64,000 bases of DNA from Cardinalis cardinalis (lineage: Eukaryota; Chordata; Aves; Passeriformes; Cardinalidae): positions 7,817,736-7,881,735 of the forward strand of contig JACDOX010000001.1 of assembly GCA_014549065.1 (NCBI GenBank), in the 5' to 3' direction. The notes under the pieces are model-generated. The model searched no databases, was not told the origin of the DNA, and saw nothing but the letters and a program-made list of their open reading frames with translations. Positions 36,701 to 48,700 of this stretch are shown piece by piece (position 1 is the first letter of the stretch; each line of letters opens with the position of its first letter). Position numbers and translations under genes: made by a program.

Positions 36701-39700
36701 NATGGGCTGAGGCTTTAATTTTATGACTCATTACTGCATTTGTGAGGTAAAACATTTTTACAGTTTTCTTAAATGCAGCAGTTTCTATGGTTTCTGAATT
36801 AGAGGATAACCCCCAGAATAGCTCTGATTCCTTTGGACTCCCTACCTAACTTTTGTTTCTGGTATCATAGCANGGCAATTAAAACAAACCTTAGGAATTG
36901 CCTTATGTGGGACTTGAATTGATGAAGGTGAGTGAGGAATGGTCCTGCAAGGGTGGCTGCACTACTAGGAAAGGACTCTGTAGAGCATTTCTACATAATA
37001 TATGCAAAGTTTCCTTCTCAGATTATGTTGGGTGGTATTTTTTTCTTGTTTTGTTCTGTTTCCAAGCAATTTTGCTGGTAACTTAATGAACAACTGTTGA
37101 GGCACTTAGTCTGTGTGACTTGGAAAGGATTGATGTATGTGATTCTCCTAGACAGCTTTCCTGGTGGTCCAGAGTAGGATGGTTATTGAATTCAGCCCCA
37201 TTGAACTGAGGTATGGTCTCATGGGAGTTTTCTACAGCCAGGGAAACAGCAAAACTCGAATGTCTGACATGCTGATTTGGGTGTTCCTGTCGTTAAATCA
37301 TGCAAAGAGACTGTCTGGCTGTAGTCAACTTGAAAATACATCAAAATACTTCACTGCATCAATTTTGTTATCCAGAAAATTGGGGAACCAATGTGACGTT
37401 TATTTAAGATGCACTGATCTAATCTTTCTCTATTTTAACAGGAAGTTTGCTGGATTTTCTGAAGAGTGATGAAGGAAGTAAACTGTTGCTTCCAAAGCTA
37501 ATCGACTTCTCTGCTCAGGTAAAACTCAAAAAATGTGCTCAAAATTATTTTTTTGAAGTTACTTCTCTTAGAGTCTGAAACTCATACTAGGCCATTTTAT
37601 CCTAAGAGTTTTTGCATTACAAAAATGTAATTTACAGGTCAATTTTGAGTAAATACAGTTAATTGAAAGGAGGAAGTAGATGGAAGAGTTTTCAAAGGGA
37701 ATATGTGGTTAGGCTTAACTCTTAGATACTGCTGGTGACCTGTTCAGATGGCAGCAGTACTCAGCTGCCTTCCTTTGTGAAAAGGCTGCTTTCAATTTCA
37801 GCAGCTANGAATTGAAAGTATAAAGACAAGATTGTGAGTTTTTGCCTAGCAAATCCTTTCAGAGTTAATAAATGGGTAATTTTTTTACTTCTTAAGTTAG
37901 ATTAACTGGTCAAACTCCTCTTAACCTCAGTGTACTCCTCTTGGTTTCAAATTCTTAGGTGAATTATTGTGAAATGGTGTTTCAGGTACTGTATGTTTTA
38001 TGAACCAGGATGATTGTTTCAAAATACAAGTTATCTCTGTCTTAAATGAAATCTGAAGAGAGACTCCAGAGTGATTTGTGTGTCAAAGCCTCAATCAAAG
38101 CTCCCAGAGCCCAGTGTCTTGTCTTGGACAGTTATCAGAATTGGGTATTCAGGGAGGCATGTAACAAAAACAGAGTAATAATTCTGCTTTTGCAGGTTGT
38201 ACTTCATGTTAGTAGTAGGTAACGATGGCATTTCTGGTAGGTTATTGTTAACCAACTTTTTTTGTTTTTTTTTTAATATGCATTAGAGTTTACAGATTGT
38301 TGTACCCTATTATGTTAACTTGCTGTAACTCATGAGGAAAGATGGGAAAACAATAATAGGTAAAGTAAAGCATTAGGAATTTACACCAAAAATTCACAAT
38401 AAGAATATTATATGAATTTTTAATGTAATTATTGCTATACAAACAATTATAGGATTAGATATTAGGAAGTATTTCATTAACAAAAAAGTCGTCAAACACA
38501 GGAATAGGCTTCCTAGAGAGGTGATCAATGCCCCAAACCTTTCATATTTTAAAAGTCATTTGATCAATATCCTTAATATATGCTTTAATTTCCAGTTAAA
38601 GTGCNCTGAAGTGGTAAAGCAGTTGGACTAGATGATCACTAAAGGTCNTTTCCAACAGAAACTATTGTATTCTGTGGTATATTATATATCACATATTGTT
38701 ATGTAGATGTTCAATAGATCAAATACAGGTTTTTATTTCACACAGACTCAATGGAAGAGCTATTTTTTCCTATAATTATTGGTTTAGTGTGGCTATAGGC
38801 TCTTTAAATTTTCTAAACTCTTTGGAAAATTTGTCCTTGAGAATTTATTTTTAGTGGGATAAAAGCTTTGTAGATGTGGAAAATCTGCTGGNTCCCAGGT
38901 CATGGTCTGAAGAGATGAGTGACAGTGGGCAGAAAAGAGGTAGTTTTGAAGATAATGTGTAAAATTCAAGAGAGAAAAGAATATCTGTGAGTGCTGATGT
39001 GAAAGGAGACCTGAGATGGGGAGAGAAAAGCACATGTGGTTTCACAGCAGACCTTTTTATTGGAGTTAGGGACGTTGTGTTCATTTTAAATTAATGCTGT
39101 GTTTTCAGAAATGTAAGGCTTGAAAAGGGTAATGAACTAAAGAGCAACTCTGTGCGCAGCTTGGGTAAATCACTTCAAGATAACAAGGGTCAGACATTGC
39201 CATTCTCAGAGCTTTGAAGGTCACTTCAAATGGACATCACTTGTCACCCTGATCTGACAGGAACCCCTCACAGCCAGCTCCTGCCCTGGGCCCCAGAGGC
39301 CAGGACCTTGTGCTGCACAGGTGATGTGAGAAGTCCCTCTTCAGACCATCAAGAGAAATTCCTGAGACTGGCTTGCAGTCATCCTAAAGGGATGTTCAGG
39401 AATGCCTCTCTGAGGATTTCTGGCTGAGGCCCAAACAAAACTTTGGAACAGAGATACTGGGATTTTTCTTGTGGAAAGAATTTGTAGGGTTTTTGAGCAC
39501 ATTTCTAGAGAGCTCTTAATGCCGCTGTGCGATAACAGGAGTGTGAGGAATAGACTTGCAGGCTGCATTTGTGTGGTTCCAGACCAGAGGCTTCCTTCTC
39601 ACCAACACAGATGTTCCACCAGTCTTCTCTATCTCTGGCAGTCTGAATTAATTGATAGGTCTTTAGGGCAAAAGAAGGACAAAAATATTTTCAGACGTCT

Positions 39701-42700
39701 GCTAGGGTAACCTGTGGATCACACTTTTCCTGAATGTAGGCTGTGCGTAAAGGAGAACACAAGATGTGTGTAGATTTTTGGTGTGACTCTGGCTTGTACC
39801 AATGGAACACTAATTTATTCTTACAGAAGTGATGTTAACCTCTCTGCAGAGTGAAGGGGAAAGAAATTTGGAGAGGTATGTTTCAGGAGAGTTTAAAATT
39901 AACATAGAGGGAAGCTTGTGGTGAAGAGGTGAAGATTCTTATTCTTAGATAAGATCAGGCTTTTTTTTTTTCCTTGGGGGACACACACTTGAGCTCTTCC
40001 TTACTCTCTGATCATACCATTCTGGCAAAGCACTTTGCTTTATCCAGGCTTCTCAGGAGTACTGAAAATGCAAGAAATGATAGCTGAGCATTAGCTTTTT
40101 TGCCCCCATCCATCTGTGGCTCTACAAGACCCAGGAGGGGTGGAATGGGAGAAAGGGAGAGGAGGATGTGGTCACTGTGACCATTAGCTGGGTGAAGAAG
40201 GCAGTTGTACAGGAAACCCCAGCTGAAGCTGATTTTCCAAGTCAAGAGCGCTGTGGGTTGTTGTTTGCATTGCCAGGCTGTTGTTTAGTGCTCCACTCTG
40301 AGCTTATTATGCCTTTGCCTTGAAGAGTCTTGAAAAAAAATACGTGTTTGCAAGAGGTGAAACATTCTGACTTTGCAAAATGAGGACTGCTCCTCTAGGT
40401 GAAGTAAACAACTTTTTTAAAGTAAGCGTTTTTCAAGCAAGTAATGAAATGCGCTGCTGCTCTGCTATACTGACATAGCTGTCTGGTCAGGTGAGCACAC
40501 CTGCTGATGGGGATTTTTGGCAGAGATAGCTGTTACTGGGTTACACTTCCATCAGTGCCTACCCTAACTTACAGCCGTGGGGTCTGGACTTTGGTGGTTT
40601 ACTTTCTGTACTAATGGTCACGATTTATGAAATGAGGTTTGTGGAAAAGATGGCCAGAAAATGCTTGCTGGGAAGGTGGTCCAGCTCAGTTTCTAAAGCA
40701 GCCTGCTCTCTGACAGAGCTGAGGGTATCTCTTGTGTTTTAATCAGTGCACATGAATAGGGCCTGGGGGAATTTAACATTAGCCATGCCCTGGCAAAGAC
40801 AAGTTTATCCATTGGAGAGGAATGTTAGAGGTCATGAAATGAGAATGTTTTGAGGGAAACTGAGTTTTGCAAGCGTATCTTGCAGCACATTCTATCTACC
40901 TTAGTACAGAGTAGAGCTGTGGCATTTCCTGTAGGAGTCAGCACCAGTCTGGCTCCTTCAGTTCCTAAAGCAACCAGAAGACTCAGGGTTTTACTGGCTG
41001 GTTTCTGTCTTGCCTCAGAGGCAATTTACCAGAAGAGCCTCCAATTCTTTGTTTCACATTTCCTGAATTCATAGTTGTTCCTGCTTGATTAGATCTGCTG
41101 AAAACATATGACATGAATTTAGCAAACCTTTTGTATGTGTAAACTCTTCCTGCTTCTTACGCAAATCCATTACCTTCCGTGTAGGATGCACGTGTGTAAG
41201 CGCTGTGCTTAGGAAAACTNTGCCTGTTTTTACTAAACAAACTCATAACTTTCGAAAGGGTCAAAGCTTTGTCCTAAAAACAGTAATTTCTTCTTTCTCA
41301 TGCAGTGCTGATTCTTTCATTAATTCTCCTATGATCTACAGCTTGACTGGCAACTTCTTTCTGTCTTCCAAGGCTACAGTGCCATTGAAATAATCGTAAA
41401 CTTAGAATAAAATNAATAGATATTTTTGATGCAGTTTTAATTCCTCTCTACCCTCATTTTTAAAGTCATAGTAGAAAGTCATCTCTAGATTACAATTAAT
41501 TTTAAGTCTTATTTGGCATTGTAACATTTCCACTGTGTCTTCCTATTCATGCTTCTTTGAATTTTAATGATACACTCTAATGTTCCAGTGCATAATTATA
41601 TACATTACTTTTATAATAATTTTTTTCTCTGTGAATCTGCTTTAACTACATAGCTGCTTGACTGGGACAAGAGGAATATGATTTTGCAGCCTTTCCTGAC
41701 TTCCCCTTTAGAATAAGCACTACTACAAACTGAAAATTATTATTACAGTGGTGTATCATTTGAAGATATGTGTCTTTTGCAACAGTTTTCAATGGCCAGC
41801 TACAAACTGTCTACACCCTCTTCATAGACAAAGAGTCATGGGGAGATGAACCGTCTTTTTTGAAAACTCTGTGATCAAGAAGTATATTTATTTTGAACTC
41901 TGTGATCAAGAAGTATATTTTATTTTATCATGCATCTGGACATTATTGAAAGGTACAGCTATTGAAAGGTTGATCCCAGACCAAAGACAGCCCTGCCCAG
42001 ATCAATAACACCTCCACAGTCTCCCAGAGGACTTTTTTTTCGTTCTTACCCTGAGTGCATAGTTCCTAATATGTAGATATTTGTTTGGGGTTTTTTTGAA
42101 AGGATTTAATTTGGGTATTTGTAAAAGTGTCAGTACTTCATTAAAGGTAACTGGGAACTACTTCTTCTTTGCACTAACACTTGAGCAGTGTAGGCAGAAT
42201 TCTCTTTTAAAGACCACAAAAGNTTCCTGAAGCCCAAATTAGCTTTCCCATTCTGCTCCCAAATAGATGTTACGTGTAGCTGAGCAGTCTTGACAGGTAC
42301 CAATGATCATTAAAAGAGAGGGGAAAAGGCTTTAATTTTCTTTTGTTCATATGAATTTCTCTAGNGTTAACATTTCATTTGGCAATGAAAACCCAACAAT
42401 ATTCATTAGGAATTATCACGTGGGCTCTGGCACNCATCTCAATCAAAAAATCTGAAATTTTTTATTTCTTCTTTTCCTATAAGCAAAGGTTTAACATGAC
42501 CNGATGTGTGAATTTAGTTGTTTGGTCGCTGTGTTTCCCTTCCTTCACTGATTCAAAATTCCTTGCTGTCAATTTTTTCCTACTTTGGAATTTTCTGCAT
42601 TTTTCAGTGACTCTAGCACAAATAAGAGGAAATAAAATCGTCTTTCCAATGGCTTCTCTTTGTTGGACTTGGAAACTAAATATCACGATCACAAATGTTT

Positions 42701-45700
42701 CTTTTATGAAGTGATTCTTCATTCCCTATCCAGCAGTTCACCCAGATGTTATATCTGTGCAGGGAAGAAGGAGGGAAGCTGATTCATCTGTGGAGTTTGA
42801 TGTATTTTGGTGGCATTACCAGACCTTTCTGTATTTTGGGTGTATCTGCCATGCTGGCCAGTCCAAACTCAGCATCAATCTTTCTTACAGCAAAACCTCC
42901 TGTTCATCTCTGCTTCCTCCCCAAACCCATGGCATGGGGAGCAGAGAGAGGCAGAGCAGGCTCTAAATTAAGTACTGCTCTTCTATGGTGTCTGTAAGCC
43001 CCTAATCGGATTCTCTGTGGCAATTATTCACTAGCAGCTGTTTCCTTCATTAGTAAATGTTTGACTTGCTTCTAGCAAATGTGAAATGCAGGTGTTGCTC
43101 ATTCTCTTCATCGGAGTTTCTTCTTGGTTTAGTGTGAGAACCCCCCTGCACTGTACAAGGGCAATGTCACACTTCTCTGAAGAATGTATCTGGCTGTAAN
43201 AAGAGGTTTGCAGTGGAGGAAGTGGGAGGGCAAGTGGCTCTATTTTTCCATTGCTTAAACCAGAAAAGGGGAACAAAGACTGCGAGGTGTTGTGTTGTAA
43301 GTGGTGGCAGTGTGTGCCTTGGCAGCACCCCTCAGGGGCTTTTTTAAAACGAATAAGCAGAAGTGATGTTCATGTCCTCTTCAAGTTTGGGCAGCTGCTC
43401 TGCCTGCTTTACTGCACAGCTGAAAGGAGCACCTCTGCTGCTGGGGAGGGATCCCTGCATGGTCTGCTCCTCAGGGAGAGCACAGAGCCTGTGGTGAGGT
43501 GCCAGGGACTGGCACTGCTGAAGGACCCTCGCTGCTTTAGTGCTGCTCCGCTGCAGATCTGAGGGCATGGGGGCTCCCAAATCATGTGGCCAAGAGGGGT
43601 CTGTCACCCCCCACAGGCATCCCAGACAGGTACCTATGGCACAGGTGGAACCTAGACTGGGAATGTCCCATCACCAGTCTCACAAGAAAGATAAAAACTG
43701 ATGGCTCCCAAAGACAGGGTTTTGTTTTTTTCTTAACTCCACTTAAACTTTTGGACAGGATACAGTCTACACATCAGTTTTATTACTCTGAGTTTAGAAA
43801 CTAGTATCTCTATTATCTCAATTTTTTTTTTTTCTGAAAAAGAAAAAAAGTAGTNTGGAAAAAAATCATCCCCTCTGCATATTTTTGAAGTTATTAAATT
43901 GGTTTGGAAATCAATTTGGGCTGCTGAAATGCAGACTATATTTATTTATGATACTATCTGAGAGCTGGCTGTTGCCAAAAATTCCTCATGTATGAGCAGG
44001 TACGTGTTGCAGAAGAAAATAAAGGTGTTTCCCCTATCTTAGTAATTGCTTCCTAATTGTCCAGGCNTATACAGGATAGATAGAAAGTTGTTGGGTTTTT
44101 TTAAGTTTCTCTGCGCTGTTGCTTTATCAGTACCTGCTTCATCAGAACACCTGTATCCTGAGTCATTAATTCCTTCTATTTTCTTAGTATTCAGAAAATA
44201 AACTGGTCAATAATTTAGGAAAGAGGATATTTTAATAGAAATCTTAGGAANATTTTATTCCATATTCTGTTTCAGGAAATGTCTTCCATACGTCTCTAAT
44301 CCTGCCAGCTGTTATTCACTCAAATAATTCTTTCAGAGCTGCTACTGTAAGCAGAGTTTTGCAGGACTGGATCTGTGCATAGGTTTTCCATGGCAATCCC
44401 CCCTTTCCTNGCTTCCATCTAAAAAATTCTCCAAAGACACCAATAATGAATAAATGGATGTGGCTTTGCTGATGCCTTTGAAGAAAGAAGGATCAGACCA
44501 GCTGATGGAGCTCTATAGTATTGAAATATCAAAATAGTTGTTCTTTTGGTTACAGATTGCAGAAGGGATGGCATACATAGAAAGAAAAAATTATATCCAT
44601 CGAGATTTGAGAGCAGCAAATGTTCTGGTTTCAGACCTACTGATGTGCAAAATTGCTGATTTTGGATTAGCAAGAGTGATCGAAGACAATGAATACACAG
44701 CAAGGGAAGGTAGGTATTTTTATTTTTGTCTTTAAAGCTTCTGCCTCTGGGAGGCAGTGAGGCTGTATCTAACAGAAATATGGTCACCAAGGATAGGAAG
44801 TGCTGTAAGAGCTTCCTAGGGGCTGCATTCTNATGCCAACAGCTTCTAAAATGAGTAAAGGAAACAAATAACCTTTCTGTGCTGCCCAAGATTTTTGATG
44901 AGTTTATTTTAAATAAATTTGAAAGACAAGGACAACCTACAGTATTTAACTGCACACAGTTTTTTCCTAAATTGAACAAAGTAATTGCATAGTCTCAGCT
45001 TCCATCTCACAGAATTAAAGGCCAAGAAACTGTGATCTTATATTCTCTTAACGTCCTTAAGTGCCTTGTGGACCTCCTTTCAAAGGAAGATACCATAGCA
45101 GGTGTAGTTGCTGGTAACAAGAAAAGCTTTAGCAGAACTTTGGAAGCTGTTTGAGGAGCTGCAGCATTAATTTGCATGTTCAGCAGCATAGCAGGGACCA
45201 TGGAAGGCTGGGTNATGTCCCTGTTCAGCACATGGATGGGAGGTAACAGAGTCAGGACTGGCCAGAGGAAAAACCTGCTGTGAAAAGTGTATGTCTGGGT
45301 TTGGCCATGAGTGTTTTGCTAATGTTGTCAAGGATCCTTTCAAGAAGTGCATTGTTGGTTGTAGTGAAATTTTTTTATTTTTGCTTCCATGCTTAAGGGT
45401 AGCTTTTCAGAGTGGTTTGTTGGCTGGCTTTGCCCTTCTCCTTTTAAGTACACAACCTCAGGTTCTCACAGTCTGGATGGGTACTCTAATAACGTAGGTG
45501 AGAGGAGAAGAACTAGAATATGAAGAAAGAGAAGTTTCTTTGATGTGTTTTCTGCTATCAGAAAATTTTCCTAGCTCACCTGGTATTTTGTGCCAGAATG
45601 TTAGAGCAGGCTAAAATGGGCTTAGAGAGACTCTGGTTGTATTACTCCTCATTGTCAAATGAATTATTGTAGTATTCCAAACAAAGGCTGCCTGAATATT

Positions 45701-48700
45701 TTTATTTAACTGTCAGGAGTTTGCTTTTATATGGCAATTTCTGGCATCAGTTAGTTAGATTTGAAAGACAGTAATTTAAGATATGACTTTTTAAGGTATG
45801 TCTTGCTACTGCTTTTGCATCTGTGGCTGAATGTGAAATGGATTAAAGTGACTGTTTGAGACTGTGCTTTTTTTTTAGGTGCAAAATTCCCTATTAAATG
45901 GACAGCACCAGAGGCAATTAACTATGGATCTTTCACTATTAAATCTGATGTGTGGTCATTTGGGATTCTCCTGTATGAAATTGTTACATATGGAAAGATT
46001 CCTTATCCAGGTATGGGCCTGTGTGGTTTTACTCTGTATTTATACTTTGGTGCTAAAAGGCAAAGAAAATATTCAGGGAAAGAGCTGGCAGTAGTGACAC
46101 TGATGATTGGAAAAATGTCTTACAGGTAATCTTACTGCTTTGAAAACTTACTCTATGTGTAAGGCACATGCCTCTCCAGGGTAAATTTTAGCAGAATAAT
46201 GGGACCATGGGTATACAGTAATTTTTTTATGTTCTGAAGGTGTTACAACTGCAGCAAATGCAGATCCTGTGTTTCTGACATCCCTGTTTTGTGGACAGAA
46301 GCCCAGTCCCATGGCAAGGATGCAATGCTGCAAGTTCTAGCAGTGCTCTGTAAGCTGCTGGGGACTTGAATAACGTAGTATGTGAAGATACTAAGAAAGT
46401 GTGTTTTCACAAGCAAATAGGCTGTACTAATTCGTCAGTGCTTGCCTAAAGAAATATGTTAGTCTAAACAAATATGAAAGCAGATCCTAGAGCAGTGTTG
46501 ATGTACCACTAGGAATGTTTACTATTTGTTGTTCCACACAGTCAGCTACAAGGCCACAGAGGTGTGNGCATCAAATGGAGCTGCATTGGGTGGCTCTGAG
46601 ATGGTCATGTGCTTCATGCTTCATTTTTCATTGTTAAACAAAATATATATTCATGTTTCCAGCACACAGAGACACCTTGTATGAAGGGGTTTTTTATGCA
46701 NATAAAATTGCTACATGTCAGGCAAAGATGATTAATTCTGCGCAACNGACTGCATTCATTTAAGCCTACTGAGGTTATGGGAAATTGCCCTAAATTCCCT
46801 TCTCTTGTGGGCAAATGGGGAAAGTACAGCCATGTTCACCTGCACTGCACATCTCATGGGCAGAGTAACTTCTGAGAAGAACCTTGGGATCCTGACAGGA
46901 AAGGGAGACCAGATATTTCATCCCAGCAAAACTCTCCCAGTGCTTCCAGTGCAGCAGCTCTTGCTGTTTAAACAGTGAAAACATTTTCACCACTTCATAA
47001 GCAGCTGGAATTCTGCATCTTACACTGCCAGAGATGGTCAAGAGGCAGACCCAAATCCCTGAAGTGAAGTAGGCNGAACACCTCTGCCCACAGGGAGATG
47101 GGAAATCCCACAAGACTTGGGCAGTGGGAAGGGGGTGATGGCAGCCAACTTTACACTGCTATGGAAGAACACAGTGACTTTCCATACAGAGGTAGAGCCA
47201 AACTAGACATTCTCATAGCACAGTTCTAGGCCAGGAAAACACTTAAGCTCAAGACTAGCCCCTTTAAACTTCAGGAGGTGATAGGNCTGCTTGCACAGCT
47301 AGGTGCTCTGGTCACTTTGTAGGTGAGGGCTGTGAAATACTTGACAGCACGGCAGGTCCTCCCAAAGCTCTCCTTAAACACTGCTCATGGAAGCACTGTT
47401 TCAGGGGGATGAATGAAGGGTCAAGGAAGGGAGATGGGAAGGATCAGAAGGGAGATGTGTGCAGCCAAGTAATGCATGGCTCTTCCCACAGTCAAGATAC
47501 CTTTTTTTCCCCTGTTAGCACTTGGCCTGTGTGTACAGACAGCTCCTGCACTGAGCTGGGCTCACTCGATTATTTCTGAAGAATTTCTGCTTAGAAAATG
47601 GTCCTTCTCTGAGCAAACCTACAAGGTCNCCTGGAAACCAGCACTACAAAAGTACAAAACCCAATCCAATACTTAATTCTGCAGCTAAATCTGCTCTCTC
47701 TTTACCTTCATAAGCTAAATCATGGNTCTATTCTAAGAATGAAGTCAATCTGTACAGCAGACATGGTACTGCTGCACTGCTGTGGGAAAGTGTCTCTTCT
47801 AGGGGAAGTCTGGGCAATATTGTTTTAAATGTGGAAGCATTTTTATGAGCACNATAAATACTCTGTGCACTGTGGATTCATTTGTCAACCAGCAGTTACA
47901 TATGGAAGGCTCTTGACTGCATATTAGAAGATTTTAGTATTGCAGGTATTTTGTTTAAATATTTGCAAGTATAGCTTGCATTAAAATGGATGAGAGATAT
48001 ACATCTATTTTAAGCAGAAGTATAAATTGAAACAGCCTGTTAGACTGAAAGTTGATTCTGAGCACCACANTCACAGCAAAATATGTGGGTGACCAATCTA
48101 CTTTACACGAAGAGATGTGACAGATTTGGGCAAATTACCCCAGCAAGGCAATAGTAACCTGGTGATAGGCTGTAACCAGTAGCAACTGGACAGAAACAGT
48201 AAATTGATTTTTCACTTCTAGTGGGAATTCTTCAAAACTTTATTTTCAATTATTAACCAGCTCTAGCAACCAGAGTATTCAGCACAGAGCTGCATATGAA
48301 ACAGTTGGAGTTGAAATTGGCAAGTAGCTAATACCTGTACTCAACTTGGTAGGAAGCATTTCTAGCCAAGATATTTGGAGCTTTTGTGATCTTTGTTCTT
48401 AAATTCCAACAGCTGTTTCTCCTCCTGAGAAATTCAAAGCCATTAGTGGAACTAGAGTTTCAGGANCTACCTCTGAAATCTAAAACAAGGATCTGATTCT
48501 CTGGGCACAAAAGTTGAATTGGTAGTTAAAACCTGGTAGTTGATTTCTGGGTGATCACAGAGTATGTCAATACTGGCAGCATCCATAATTGCATTCCAGT
48601 TATGCCTGGGANTCTTCACAAGGTATGACCCTTTCTGTACAGTGGGATTCCTCCTCCATACCACTCTGTTCACATCATTTCCCAGGCTCTTACATAAAGA

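Larger units (their letters stand above)
37519..44555 (+). other. LYN: LYN intron 10
   Basis: 7.0 kb. It holds a CR1 fragment (38449-38690) and a 31-bp tandem duplication (41865-41926). I see no exon. A 186-codon open frame on the minus strand across the end of this intron has no supporting features. Confidence 0.85.

Noticed and set aside
44419..44979. 186-codon open frame on the minus strand, the longest in the window
   Set aside because: It runs antisense across LYN exon 11, has no recognisable domain, includes ambiguous codons and has no splice or promoter context. Chance openness in AT-rich DNA plus the antisense of conserved coding sequence explains it.
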